Notes under the pieces: generated by a model | The model's database searches: none | Told to the model about the DNA's origin: nothing | What the model saw: the letters and a program-made list of their open reading frames with translations, nothing else | Made by a program: the position numbers and the translations under genes | Assembly: GCA_958299035.1 (NCBI GenBank) | Contig: CATQJL010000316.1 | Location: 43,202,025 to 43,266,024 of the forward strand | DNA length: 64,000 bases | Source of the DNA: Cylicocyclus nassatus | Lineage: Eukaryota > Nematoda > Chromadorea > Rhabditida > Strongylidae | Reading direction: 5' to 3' | Shown here: positions 1 to 12,583 of the stretch, one piece after another | How positions within the stretch are numbered: position 1 is the first letter of the stretch | Layout: each line of letters starts with the position of its first letter

Positions 1-321
1 CGTCAATAGGTCGCTATGTGATTTGAATTTTTAGATTTGAGGAAATCGCGCCGAACTGTCCATTTATAATAACTAGCGACCCTACGGGTCGCTGCAAGTG
101 GATCGAGGCAGATACAATATCAGGCTTATAAATGCCTACAAATCTCTCTACAAAGATCTCCTCCTCCTTTTCTAGAAACATTTCTAGAAACATTTTTGTG
201 AAAAGCATTAGAATGAAGTACTGCTCGGAGGACGATAAAATTCACAAATCATTCATAAAGCCCTGCCACAACCCTGCGAGATTACGGAAAAATTTTTCAG
301 TTACCATGTTTTCTTTGCAAA

Positions 322-1425
322 CTGCGACCTTATGGGTCGCTAGCAAGTGGGACAGATATTTTCTTTTCCTAGGTAACCCCATGGATCGCTAGCATGTGTG
401 GGCAGATATTTTCTAGTGCTAGGTGACCCTTCAGATCGGTAGCATGTGAGGACGATAATTTCTAAAGCTAGGTGACCCTATGGATCGCTAGCAAGTGGGG
501 GCAAACATTTTTTATTGTAGGTGACCCTACGGATCGCTAGCAAGTGGGGGCAGATACTTCCTAAAGCTAAGTGACCCTACGGATCAGTAGCAAATGGGGA
601 CAGATAATGTCTAGAGCTAGGTGACCCTAAGGATCGCTAGCAAGTGGGGGCAGATATTTTTTATTGCTAGGTGACCCTACGGATCGGTAACAAATGGGGA
701 CAGATAGTTTCTAAAGATAGGTGACCCTACGGATCGCTAGCAAGTGGGGGGCAGATATTTTGTAGCGCCCCGATGACCCTACGGATAGCTAGTAGGTGGG
801 GGCAGATATTTTCTACCGCTAGATGACCCTACGGATCGCCGGCAAATGGGGGCAGACATTTTCTAAAGCTAGGTGACCTTACGGATCAGTAGCAAGTGGG
901 GGCAGATATTTTCTATTGCTAGGTGACCCTATGGATCGCTAGCAGGTGGGGGCAGATATTTTTTATTGCTAGGTGACGTACGGATCGCTATCAAATGGAG
1001 GCAGACATTTTCTATTGCTGGGTGACCCTACGGATCGCTAGCAGGTGGGGGCAGATATTTTTTATTGCTAGGTGACGCTACGGATCGCCGGCAAATGGGG
1101 GCAGACATTCTATTGCTAGGCGACCCTATGCATCGCTAGCAAGTGGGGGCAAACATTTTCTATTGCTAGATGACCCTACGGATCAGTAGCAAGTGGGGGC
1201 AGATATTTTCTATTGCTATTTGACCCTACGGATCGCCGGCAAGTGGGGGCAGACATTTTCTATTGCTAGGTGACCCTACGGATCAGTAGCAAATGGGGAC
1301 AGATACTTCCTAGAGCTAGGTGACCCCACTTATCGGTAGCAGGGGCTGTAGAGCATAGTGACCCTACGGATCGCTAGCAGGGTTTGTGGAGACAGGTGAC
1401 CCTACGAGTCGCTAGCAAGTGGGTA
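322..1425. repeat. Minisatellite, about 50-bp unit, roughly 22 copies
   Basis: A head-to-tail array whose unit contains GGTGACCCTACGGATCGC followed by TAGCAAGTGGGGGCAGATATTT. The GTGACCCTAC marker recurs at 521, 571, 621, 671, 721, 772, 822 and 872, so the period is 50 bp, with one- or two-base indels. Single diverged units occur further left, near 80 and 320. Units vary at a few positions (ATTGCTA versus AAAGCTA, CGCTAG versus CAGTAG) in a scattered pattern, suggesting unequal exchange or conversion. No open frame runs through it, so it is treated as non-coding. Confidence 0.92.
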
Positions 1426-1458
1426 GGGTAGATAATGAGCTTAGGTTGAGGACAGATG

Positions 1459-1681
1459 CAATACCGCTCATAATTCGTCAAAAAAGTCGCCGGACTGCGG
1501 CTGAGTGCGCTAGAGTGCGTCGGAGTGTGGCGGAGTGTGGCGCAGTGCGCCGGAGTGCGTCGGAGTGTGGCGGACTGCGGCGGAGTGCGCTAGATTGCGT
1601 CGGAGTGTGGCGGAGTGCGGCGGAGTGTGGCGGAGTGCGCCGCACTCCGGCGACTTTTTTGACGAATTATGATCGGTATTG
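1459..1681. mobile_element. CAATACCG-ended MITE, GC-rich core, copy 1
   Basis: Terminal inverted repeats read CAATACCGCTCATAATTCG on the left and their near-perfect complement on the right, about 45 bp of pairing that includes GTCAAAAAAGTCGCCGG. The core is a run of 8- to 10-bp units of the GTGTGGCGGA and GTGCGTCGGA type. A 99-residue open frame across it has a repetitive R-R-S-A-x-E-C-G pattern caused only by these units and is not a gene. The copy at 4103 has the same ends and core with a clean TA duplication. Confidence 0.85.
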
Positions 1682-1789
1682 TATACGGAGTGAGTGGAAG
1701 GAAATATACATATATTAGGTGTATAATAACATCAAAAGTGGGCGGGGCTTACAGTTCACAGCTCAACAGCGATAAAATCGATATTTTGG

Positions 1790-2165
1790 GGTTAGAGAAC
1801 TATCAAAACCTCAAAAATCGTCAAAAATCGATAAAGTCGGTGTTCTGGAGGTTGCAAAATTCCCAAAAATTGTCAAAAATCGATAAAATCGACATTCTGG
1901 AGGTTGCGAAATCCCGAAAATTGGCGAAAATCGATATTCTGAAGGTTGCAAAATTCCCAAAAATTGTCAAAAATCCATAAAATCGATATTCTGGAGGTTG
2001 CAAAATTCCCAAAAATTGTCAAAAATCCATAAAATAGATATTCCGGAGGTTACAAAATTCCCAAAAATTGTCAAAAATCGATAAATCCGATGTTTCTCAA
2101 ACTCCAAAACCTCAAAAATCGTTAAAATCGATATTCTGAAGGTTGCGAAATTCCGAAAATCGACA
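1790..2165. repeat. AT-rich tandem array, about 52-bp unit
   Basis: The phrase TTCTGGAGGTTGCAAAATTC recurs at about 1843, 1895, 1937, 1989, 2041 and 2133, separated by runs of AAAAATTGTCAAAAATCGAT. Spacing is mostly 52 bp with one 42-bp unit. Open frames on both strands are long here only because the unit lacks stops in some frames; they show no family resemblance. Confidence 0.85.
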
Positions 2166-2169
2166 AAAT

Positions 2170-3820
2170 CGGAGATTTGGAGAATTTGGAGATTTCACAA
2201 CCTCAAAAACTTCGATTTTGCCAGTTTTGGAGATTTACCCTCACCTTTAGACCCCAAGGCTCCATTCACTTTACAAGACTCCGCCCACTTCTCTTCAAAC
2301 AGCCACGACTTCTCCATTGTGAGCACCACCAAATCCCCATCAACCACTGCAAAACTGTTAAACCACCGACCAAAGCCCCGCCCACTTCACCCAAACACCT
2401 TCAAATGAAGCTCTACCCCCTCTTCTTCCCAACCCTACAAAATTAGCGAAAAATTAAGCAAAAGATTTGAAAAAGCCGAAAATAACCTCACTTTCAGCGC
2501 TTTTACACAGCTAAAACTCCTCCAAAGCTCCGCCCACTTTATACCCCCACATCACGATCGAAATTGAAGAAAATAAGAAAAATTAAGAAAAAATGAGGAA
2601 AAATTAGGAAAAATCGCGTTTTTCTAAGCTTATTTACCCCTTTCTAGCCGGTTTCAGCCCCCTAACCAGGTCCAGATGGCCGCGGGTAACTATCACACGC
2701 GCTGCACAAATAAAGAGAAAGGGAAAAATGAGGGGGGAGAAAAGTGAGAAATTGCGAGACCCTGAACTAAAAAAAACAAGTCCGGGAAGGTTTATAGATG
2801 GGCTCCCACAAGCGGAGCCCCTGCACATTTTCTCCGAATTATATGTGGTGTCCCCCTCGAATACGAATAGAAGAACGGCTATCCCAGCCCGTCATCCCCA
2901 CTCTCCACGGAAATAAAATTCAAAATATGCATCATCGCCTTTATATAGCGCCTCCTACGTTGAAGCTATGGGCATGAGCTACCCCTAGAAAAATGGAGCT
3001 ACCAAAACTACACGTTAATTACCGTATGAGATTACCCCAGCCCTGCAACTCTTAGAAATATAAGCGCGCAAAATCGCCCTTATTGACAGATTTCCCAACT
3101 TCGACTGTCAATTAGGCACTTTTCTTGGAAACTTGTTATTCTACAACCTTTTCTCTAAAAATCATATTTTCAGAGATCTGTCCAACAAAACAAATACCAG
3201 CCCCATAACTGTAATATTCGCAGAGTTATTAGCCCCCCAACATGCAAGCTCAGGCCGTAAAATTCGCTCTCCCAAAGTTGCTCCGTAATTCCCCCAAAAA
3301 TCACGTTAGACACCTGTCTCATACTTATACAATACATATTTTTTCCAGCTTCTTAGAAGCAATACACATTGATATAGCGCGATCGCTCCTCGCTCTTGGC
3401 CTCGGCGCAATTTGGTCAAAATATTGAAGTTATCGGATTGACCGCAAACTTCACTCATAGTGGTTCTTGGCCCCGATCTTTACGAAAATCCTATTTATTT
3501 TGCACTAGAGAGTCTTACAGTAAAACTAAAGTGAGATAGAAGTAGCTGCACCAATCAAAATCGCAACTTCGCCTGCACTTTTCCCCTATCTGTTGCGGAA
3601 ATTGTCTGCAAATTTTTGTGAGTTGAAAACTTTGTGAACACCTCTATCGGACCATGCTTAGCACAGATCTTTATTTGAATTGTTCGTCAGATTATGATGT
3701 TACAAAATCGCCTTCTCATGAATTCTCTTTCAAATTCGAAAGTCGTGTAATTTGGCAGATATTCTATCCTACAATGTGCCACCAGCAGCAAAACAATGTA
3801 AGAAATGTTGTTAGCACGTC
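2170..3820. other. Spacer, no gene recognised
   Basis: Short open frames on both strands (longest about 89 codons) show no recognisable domain. The sequence includes poly-A/T tracts and several CCGCCCACTT-like words also seen elsewhere in this window (near 34866). Nothing further can be supported. Confidence 0.5.
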
Positions 3821-3825
3821 GAATA

Positions 3826-4011
3826 CAATACCGCTCACAGAATGTGCAAAATTTTCCTGAATATCGCAAAATTCCGAAAATTCCGCGAAATTCCTGGAAT
3901 TTCGCGAAACTTCAGGACTTTCAGGAGTTTCGCGAAATTCCGGAAAGTTCGCGGAATTTTCAGAATTTTGCGACGTTCACGGAAATTTTGCAAGTTATGT
4001 GAGTGGTATTG
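3826..4011. mobile_element. CAATACCG-ended MITE with a different, AT-rich core
   Basis: TA dinucleotides flank the element (3824-3825 and 4012-4013). The left end reads CAATACCGCTCACA and the right end is the complement of CAATACCACTCACAT. The core is a set of short units of the AATTCCGCGAAA type that fold on themselves. It shares terminal bases with the elements at 1459 and 4103 but has a wholly different interior. A diverged piece of the same AT-rich core lies near 9655-9735. Confidence 0.8.
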
Positions 4012-4102
4012 TAGAATGCAAGAAGATGCCCAACGATTGTTACAAGAGCGCAACGATACCAGTGTGGAAGAACAAGGGGGATATAACAGACTGCTCTACA
4101 TA

Positions 4103-4305
4103 CAATACCGCTCATAATTCGTCAAAAAAGTCGCCGGACTGCGGCGGAGTGCGCTAGAGTGCGTCGGAGTGTGGCGGAGTGTGGCGCAGTGCGCCGGAGT
4201 GCGCCGGAGTGTGGCGGACTACGGCGGAGTGCGCTAGAGTGCGTCGGAGTGTGGCGGAGTGCGCCGCACTCCGGCGACTTTTTTGACGAATTATGATCGG
4301 TATTG
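4103..4305. mobile_element. CAATACCG-ended MITE, GC-rich core, copy 2
   Basis: Flanking TA duplications lie at 4101-4102 and 4306-4307. The ends and the GTGTGGCGGA-type core match the element at 1459, with fewer internal units (203 bp against 223 bp). A TA target and a lack of coding capacity are typical of non-autonomous Tc1/mariner-type elements. A truncated third copy, left end only, starts at 9267 after TA and interrupts the LINE there. Confidence 0.88.
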
Positions 4306-4309
4306 TATT

Positions 4310-5185
4310 TTCATAATGTCAATTTTTGCACTCATCGTTCTCCCATTTGGTCATTTAGAACTCACACCATCAAGGAAATGAGCACATCAGAGCTTTGGAA
4401 GATTACAATGTGGCTTTTGTGTGTGAAGCAAAGGGGTGCTCTATAAACTTGGTTTTCCTCCATTTTTATGGAAGTTTTCTCAAAAGTAGTGGGCCAGGTT
4501 TTCCGATGTTTTTGGAAATCGCTGCAAGATAGGAAACTTACATCGCAAAACCCTTAGTGAAGTCATTTTACCTTCTTTCCTAGAATCTTGCCACCATTTG
4601 TGGCTTTGGGTAACAAATTCGTCCCTTTTAGGAACATTTTGAAAAGCCTTTCAATTCCAATTCTCCAGAAGATTGGTATAGGATTTCTACAAATAACGAG
4701 CCTTCGCAGGTGTATAGAAAAGACTCGTTTTCATTCTCAGTATTTTGCAATTTATTAGGTCGATGCTAAAGTTTTATCAGTTTCAATCCACCAGCACAAA
4801 CGGTAAAGTAAAGGTAAACAGACACTACAATTGTGTTCGATGCAGAACTTCTTCCTCATTCCAGCTGCTGCATCCCCTGTGTAGTTCATTGAGAAAGTGC
4901 TGAGATAATCATTGGAAATCACAACCCTTATTTTTACTTGCCCAACTTTCGCTAGGTTGAAAATTTTCACATGAGACTTTAGGGTCTTAATAGGCAGCTG
5001 GTAGGACAACTTTTCGCCAATTGAAGCAATCTCTTGTAGTTCTATGGCTTGTCTTTCATTTATTTTCTGAAGTAATCAAATTCTATACGCGGCGTATTTT
5101 GACCTCTTAAAACACGAAATGGTAAACAGTTCAGGTGCCAGACGATTCAACTCTTTCTTCTCTCGCTAATAGTCGTCTTTTCATA
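4310..5185. other. Spacer, no gene recognised
   Basis: No open frame longer than about 85 codons and none with a recognisable motif. No tandem or inverted structure is evident by eye. Confidence 0.4.
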
Positions 5186-5189
5186 GCGA

Positions 5190-5660
5190 GACACGCGAAA
5201 TTTGTGGAGTAAATAGCAGATTTCGGTATTTCATGTGTGCCCACTGACATATCCTAAGTTTCAAAATCTTCACAATTTGAAGCGGAAGTCATCATTTACT
5301 TGTAAAGCTAGTAAGGGGAGTAAATTTGTGTTCCTCAGTATTCTGGAGATTTTGCACTGTTTGTTGCAGTAACGACTTATGCGGTTTCCAATACTCGAGA
5401 CTATTGAAAAGTTATATTTAGCAAAATTCTAAAACAGTAGCTGAAAAAGGAGGAAAAATTGTTTTAGCTGGTTAAGGGTTGCCCTGCCTGCTGGCTATTA
5501 AAACTTTCCAAAAGTACAGATGAAAATTTGGATAGTTTGCGAAAGTTGGAATTTCTAAAAGCAAAGGGTCGTAAATTACAGCGACAATATGAGCGAACCT
5601 CTCTCAACTAATCATATGGGTAAGACAGCAACTGGAAAGAGGAAGAAATTCTGCGCTGGA
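5190..5660. repeat. Interspersed repeat, copy A
   Basis: Non-coding sequence with clear homologues at 36580-36880 plus 37790-37950 (there split by a MITE) and at about 26590-26745. Shared landmarks in order are a CACTGACATA block, TTTTGCACTGTTT, GTAGCTGAAAAA followed by GAAAAATTG, and a distal TGGAAAGAGGAAGAAATT block. The element ends cannot be fixed by eye. Confidence 0.6.
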
Positions 5661-5884
5661 TACATTTGGAAGCGTTTGTTTGTCTTTGTGAACAGTCCCA
5701 GTTGCAATTACAAGCACCGAGCACGTCAACCATCCTGTTCATGCTAAGTGCCAGGTGACCCATCACGTAAACATATCGACCGCAGCATCGTACAGCAGAC
5801 GGCCCATCACGTCAACATCCATTTCTGATACAGTGCCAAGTGCCCCACTACGTAAACAAACGTCCTCAACCTGGTAAGCTTCAA

Positions 5885-8800
5885 CATTAGAACAAAATTA
5901 TTTTTAAGACATTTTTGACAAAAAGCTTTTAGTGGGCACGTTATTCTGTTCGATACACGTTCCATCTGTGATAAACTACCAGAACTACTTAAAATTTTCT
6001 ATTCCAAACCATCCATTGTTTTTGTTATTGAATTATGGTGTAAATCACATCTTATACATGATGCAAACATTTGCCAAAAATTCAATTATGAATTTTATAG
6101 ATGTGATGGAAAAGGTGATATTCAAAGTGAGGCGTTCTTGCTCTCGTAAACAAAAACATTTGGCATCATCTAGTGCTTATGTTAGAGAATGCTTATATCT
6201 TATCTTCATAAACAGAAGTTTTCATGTAACAGTGCTTCATTCACAAAAGCTTTGACATTTTTCACTGAAATATTTGAGTGTAACCAAGATTATGACGTTT
6301 TAGGAGACTTTAATTTGATACAGTGCCTCGTCTACTGACAAAACAAAACAAACTTTTTTTTCATCAAACTGCGGCGAAAAGCGGAGACTTATGATATATT
6401 AGGTTGGTGCAAAATTAATAGCCGTTTTGCGAATTCTCATTTTGACCTGCTATAACTTATTGAATCCACATTTTCGAATGCGGTAACGATTATCAGAAGC
6501 AGCAAACCTTCTGCAATGCAGCGCACATTTACTTATACTCATATCACGAACGGGCAGAAAAATATGGATTGAAAAACAAAAAAGGTTGTTCTGCTAGAAC
6601 CTTTTTTTTGACAATTCATACTTTCTTCAAAGTTTGTTAGTATGAATGATAATTAGCCTCTCTTGTAGAGGCAAGCCAATAGTACGAAGACAATAAAAAA
6701 AATTCGAACAAAAAAGTTTGCGAAGAAGAAAAAAACTGAAATTTGAAATTTCCCACTTTTTTAAACATTTTCCAGTGTGCTTCAAAGTCCTAATATAGAA
6801 TTTTTTGATTTTCTACGTACTGAACAGATAGATGTTTCTGCAAAAACTGCCAATAGGATGCCCTAGCCCTATGCTTACAGAATTGAGCAAAGCTCCGGCA
6901 ATTGACTTCTTCAGAAGAAAATTATGGGTCATAAAATGACCGCAACAGCTATCCATGTTGGCGCCGATATCTCAGTCTGGATAGCTTCAAAAAATACAGT
7001 CAAGTATGCATAATGTAGAAAATTTCTGTTCACACAATAGCTAAATTTTCAAAGAAAAGCAAATGATACTCGCCTGAATTCTGGCCAGAAAAGTGGATGC
7101 AATGAAATTCTGAAGGATGCGGTTTATTTAAAGCTCAGTAACTTTATAACAGATGAGGATGGAAGCACCTTTCAAACACCATTAGATAGAGCATGAAAAC
7201 AGCTCCTCGATGGTACACTACATCTATTTGAAGGAAAAAGTATATGGAAAAAGTTGCCCTAAAATAGGTGGAAAATCGGCCATTATTTTTGCACCAAACT
7301 AATACATCAGCTCTTAAAAGTTCACCTACAACATGCGTCCTCGTTGAAAAACCCGGGGTTTGCTTCTTTTTCTCTGCATCAGACACTCCTCCGTATCTCA
7401 ATTACGCGAACATTATGGCAGAAGCTCCTCTCAACAATTTTTGCTTAATTTCCTTCATGCAGACTACGATGAGACAATTGTTGTCTACTTGAAGTACACT
7501 GGCGCAATATCATTTTGAGTACAATTTCAGCAGACTAATGCTATCAAGGGTTTGTTGATTACTGTCATAAACTTATAGAAAAATTTGTACATCAAGATCT
7601 TCTATACTATACCAAGCTAGACATAATATCAAATTGCTAAAACATGTTTTCCGCAAAGTTGAAACGTGAACTGGCCCTTTACAAAATTACTTTCCACTGT
7701 TCGTGCATTCAAAATTTGGAAGTTACTAATAGTATCGGCACTATATACAATTCATGCGGTAATGTTTGTAAAACTGATAAAGACAAGGCTGAAGCACTTG
7801 CCGCTTTTTTTAGAAATTGTTCACAAAAAACCTTTAAAATCTACAGTTGTATGTTCACAATTGACAAACGCTAATCGACTCTCTAGACATTACTGGTGAC
7901 ACTGTGTACCAAGCTTCAAACGATTGCTCCTAGAAAATCTACGTCTTTTTATGGGCTTATGTTTATCTGAGAGAAGCTTCTCTTGGAAGTTCTCCTGCCC
8001 TTACGCTTTTGTTTAAAGATTTTTGTTTCGAAAAATGAAAAATTGCAGAGCTATGGCGTGCTGAAATCGTGAGACTGATTTCCAAAAAGGCAACAAGTCT
8101 GAGCCAAAAACTGTAGACCAATCTGCTTGACATCTTCAGTGAGCAAGGTTTTTGGGAGGATAATTTGCAAAGCAAATCTACAGATATTTGAAAATAATCA
8201 AATGATACATACAGCACTCAAAAAGTTTTATTCAATAAATTTTTTTTCTACCTACCAAACAAGCAACGGAGTTACGCAAAGAACCTGTTTGGGACCACTC
8301 TTATTTCTACTTTATATGAAAAATTTGCCATTACATCTACTCAAAAACTGTTCTGCTGTAGCACCTGAATTGATGCGAAGAGCTTCAGATGCGGTGGACA
8401 ATTGGTCAATGAGATTGTAGCTTGATATCTCGGTAGAAAAAACATGTGTCATGTTTGTCGGAGCCAAACATCCCCATTTTCACAGAATTCTACTCGAGAA
8501 ATCAAAAGTTTGGGTGACAAATCTCACCAAAGATCTCGGAGTAACTTATTTTGACAACATCAACTTTGAGCATTACATAGAGGAGCTTTCTAGGATGGCT
8601 CATGCTATTAGGTTGTCCCATAAGCCTTTTCACACCTGACTTTTCAGCGACATAAATCAGTTTCAAACTCCCAATAGAATGCGGGGTACCATCTGACAGC
8701 CAAAGCAAGCTCTACAAGGTTCAGAAGTTCGCTCACAGCTTAATGCGCAAGAAGTTTCAAGCCAAATCAAAAAATTTTCGGATTTCCGAGACGAAAATCG

Positions 8801-9265
8801 TCATACCTTAGTTCAAAACAAATCTGCAAATTTCCCACTTTCTCATGCATATGCTCTCCTTATCGGATATTTATACATGCGCTTGTTGCAATTTTCTGAT
8901 GCCTAGAAACCAAGAAAAAAAATTATGCACTCCATTAAACCTTGCCTGCATCAATTCTGAGTTCCCCAAAAATAGGTGATTATATAGCTTATCTAATTAA
9001 AATTACTGCCACAAATTTGCAGCCTACTAGGTGCCCTACTTGAAAAATATCGAGTTGAATGTCCGAATAAGAAAAGGCTTATGAGACAGCCTAATGGATG
9101 TAATTACATACTGCATGCCTTTCAAACTAGAAAAGATGAGACTCTTTTCCGAATTTTCTTTACTTACGTTCGAGCATTACTAGAGTATTGCACTCCTGTA
9201 TGGTCTCCACCTACGAAAATGATCAACACCCTGAAGAGAGTACAGAAATCATATACTGCACGAGT
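5885..9265 (+). pseudogene. Decayed CR1/jockey-like LINE, interrupted by a MITE
   Basis: Translated fragments in order match a non-LTR retrotransposon: an endonuclease segment ending in D-Y-D-V-L-G-D-F-N near 6283-6315; after the MITE at 6399-7302, the linker segment around 7470-7630; a K-A-E-A-L segment near 7790; reverse transcriptase motif G-V-T-Q-R-T-C-L-G-P-L near 8268 followed by L-L-F-L-L-Y; then the D-L-G-V-T-Y palm/thumb segment near 8535; and the Y-C-T-P-V-W-S-P motif near 9190. Many stops and frame changes are present. The Y-A-D-D catalytic box expected between 8335 and 8370 is missing, so the copy is dead. It is truncated at 9265, where a CAATACCG-type MITE end begins. The assignment to CR1/jockey rather than another LINE clade is an inference. 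Confidence 0.8.
6399..7302. mobile_element. TTAGGTTGGTGCAAAA mariner-type MITE, 904 bp, copy 1
   Basis: Flanked by TA (6397-6398 and 7303-7304). The left end reads TTAGGTTGGTGCAAAATTAA and the right end is TTTTTGCACCAAACTAA. No transposase frame is present. A second copy of nearly the same length (905 bp) lies at 36884-37788. The interior is shared along its length, including the GCTATAACTT and GCGCACTTTCATTTATACTC-type blocks and a TCAAGTATGCATAATGTAGA block. It splits the LINE at 5885-9265. The terminal motif is the classical mariner form, so mobilisation by a mariner transposase in trans is likely. Confidence 0.9.
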
Positions 9266-9289
9266 ACGATACCGCTCATAACTCGTCAA

Positions 9290-10190
9290 AAAAGTTGCCG
9301 CACTCCAGCGCAAAGCACCACAGTGGGCTGTAGTGCGCCGGAGAGCAGCGGAGCGGCCGTAATCCGCATCGCCATATCTCGCTTCAGAATGAGAGTATTC
9401 GGAAATCAAAGGCGTTGTTTGATTCAGCTCGGCGAGACGCATCATCTATTACATACAAGTGTCAAAATTTGTCGGGTGCGGTAGGTATTCGGTAGGACAG
9501 TAATTTTTCGCTCACTCTTGCAGATTTTTGCTTGGTTGGATTAATCAGTGTGCTAATAGCAATATAGCCACTGATTTGCTGCTGATGGCACGTTGTATGA
9601 GTACTGGAGGAGTGTGGTAGAGAGTCATTCTGATGAAATTTGCTGCAAAATTTCCGTGAACGTTGCAGAATTTCGGCAATTCCGCGATATTCCGGAATTC
9701 CGCGACATTTCAGGAATTCAGCGGGTTTACGAAACCGCATGCACAATTCGACAGCATAGCTCGCAACTTTAACATTGAAACGCAAGCAGGAAAGTTTTTT
9801 AATAGATGCGAAAGGTGCAGGCGAAGTTACGAACTTCAAGACTCCGTAATTACCTCACCATATCTCTGCAAAAGACCCTGTACTAGACAGAGATTACGAC
9901 TTAACAGCGTGTTCGAAAACCCCTATAAGCGGAATTTCCTTCCAAATCAAGATCATCAACATCTCGACCAAACCACTGGCGAGCTTCGGAGCGTGAAACG
10001 AAAAAATCAAATAACCCGAAGTTCTCCGAAAACTTGCTTTTAAAGGTTATCTAATTTGCTGGCTACGAAACTCCTATCCACTTAGCAAATATGTTCGTAT
10101 TCTAGGGTTATGGCGACTAGAATTTGGGACGACAAGATTTTTCCACAACTCACCAGCCCTTTTATTTGCTTCAAAAAGACGCCTGCGGCT
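9290..10190. other. Spacer with MITE remnants
   Basis: After the truncated CAATACCG end at 9267 there is a diverged AT-rich core (9655-9735, units like AATTCCGCGA) resembling the MITE at 3826. Open frames of 93 to 126 codons on both strands overlap one another and show no family motif. No gene is supported. Confidence 0.4.
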
Positions 10191-12583
10191 ACTTCTTAGC
10201 CTTTCACGAATCCTAGCTTCATCCGAGTCAAATAAGTGCTTGAAATCCGGTAGAAAGTTTTTTGAAACAGTGTGATTTTTCATGCATTTTGAAGCAACAA
10301 ATGCAGTACAAACCTTCTTTTCAAAAGGCGACAGCTCCCAGGTGTGACAAATGATTCATATTTTGATGTTATGAAAAAAAATTTTAGGTTTAAAGAATGT
10401 ACTAGTGATCGAAAATGGGAAGTGGCTTTATAGCTGTGAGCAGCTTTCGGACACTTTCTTTCAATTTTCCAATTCTTCTCCAGTCAAAATTAGTAAAAAT
10501 TGGAAGCCGCTTTGGCCAATGATTTAACGTTGGTTTATAAGCATAATAGTGGCTTTTCAGACAATTTCGTTCAAGACAGAGCAAATTACAGTGTTTTAGG
10601 GTGGCTTTATAGCTATGGCCAGCACTGTAGGTAAAGCGTCTATTGTAGAGAGTTCATGCGCGAATCATTTGGAAATTGACAAAGCGCTTGTCCTGCTTTA
10701 TCGAAAGGCACCATAAAACAGAAAGCATTTTTGTTATGTTGTAAAATCAATCAGGGAGAGTTATCGAGCGGCCTGACATATATGTAAGGTCGTTTGTAAT
10801 ATAGAACTTTGAAAGCCATTGCAAATTTTATAGCCTAGTAACAGGCAAGTTTTCAAAATGTGTTCAGCACGGGCTTCGTTTTCCGGCAACAATGCTTTTT
10901 ACTATCATTTCCAGACCTATCGATTTAGTTTAGTCGAAACCATAAACCACAAAGTGACACGTAAGCAATCTGCCATATCTAATTTTTCTTTTTTCATCTT
11001 GATGTTTGCGAACAACGCAATTTGGCATTTATGCCATAACCTTTACTTAACGAATTGACAACAACAGCTTTAGCTTGAAATTTTATCACGATGTTTGAGA
11101 AGTGTTGTGGACAGCAAAAGAGAAGTGTAGAATAGAATGAAGGAAATAATACTCTCTTCAAATATGTGGATCCAATATGTTTCCTTCTTTAGGTGTGAAT
11201 GAACTTATTATTTTGCTAACATTTATAATGAGCCTATTTCCACTTGATAACATTAATTCATTGTATTCCGCTATCACGACTTATACCGATTGAGATTGTT
11301 TACGTTTTTTGTGTGTGACTGTCTTTCCGAAACGAAATTTATACAAAGAGTTACAAACAAGGTTTTGACCACAACTATTTGCATGACTCTGCCAACATCT
11401 GAAATTCATCTTGCAAAAGCACAAGCGGGTCCGATAAACGAATCCCTCGAAAATTGCCGGCTTATCGGATTTATGTGGGTTTTGACCGTGAAGATAGGGC
11501 CTAAATTATCAGATCTTGCAAAGTTATGGATTGGAATGCAAATTTGCGAAAACATAGGTTTCGATGCAAAGCATCGTCGAAAAATTTGTCTCCATATGGG
11601 AACGCGTCAGCGGAGATCGTTGACTAAATTTTAAAATTTCTACCTTCTCCTCAAATGACTGAGGAGATATTTGCTCGGAAACGTTGCGCGCAATAGTCAT
11701 TAACTTTGCAGTAACAATCAAATTATTAGCAGTCCCGGGACTATTTTGAAAGTGCATTTATTCTTTATTTGCAAGGGCTTTAATTGTCAAAAGTTACCGA
11801 TATCTATGGTAGAGCATTTGAAATAAGTAGCTTCTAGCATTTCTATTATATTTGTGATGTTGAGGATTGCTCAGTAAGTTTCGTTTCTCATTTGGGAATA
11901 GCAAGAAAGCAGGTACCTAAAGTGAAGGGGGGAGGAATTCAAACGCCTAAAGTCACTTGCAGCAAAGGGCCACCTTTGGCAGGGAACGCAACGGCTTGCC
12001 ATCACGAAAGCAGGCACCCCTTGACCGGTATAAATTTCATGCATGCGTAGCTTAACAGGGGCGCGATCTTGATCGCGACAAGTACCGTGAGCAACAGCAT
12101 TACCTCCCTCCCCTCCCTCCCCCTTCTTCCACCCTCTCCTTAACACGTTGACGACAGCGCGCATTTTCGCTTGTCTGCCACTTGGGACAATGATGATTCT
12201 GGGTGAATTTTTCATATAAACCGAGATGTTATTAGGTTATTCGACACGCTGATTCCGAATATCGCAATTAATACGATGTAAAGCTTCAATAAGCCGAAAA
12301 TTTGACGTACCGCAGATATCTCTGATCAGGCTTTGAAAGTAAGTTTATACCTTCAAAAGCATCAGCAACACTGATTAACTTTTACATTAAGGGTGCTTAC
12401 TTTTATTACAATGAGATGAGCCATTTTATTGTTGAGGGTTTATTGAGTATGTCAGTTATTTTGCACACATCGATATTCGAGCTGAGACCACAAAAAAATA
12501 TTCTATGTCACGTAGATGGTATTCAAATTTGTCACGTAATGGTCAAAATTATCACGTAATGAGTTCGAATGTGTCCCGCATAA

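Noticed and set aside
300..1425. CRISPR-like regular spacing in the 50-bp array
   Set aside because: There are no unique spacers; the whole unit repeats, and the context is eukaryotic.
1419..1718. A 99-codon frame with a repetitive Arg/Ser/Cys/Gly protein
   Set aside because: It is produced by the short tandem units in the core of a MITE; the same units occur at 4103-4305 in a different frame context.
10402..12215. Open frames in the palindrome arms that appear twice
   Set aside because: They recur only because the DNA is duplicated in inverted orientation; none resembles a known protein and they overlap on both strands.
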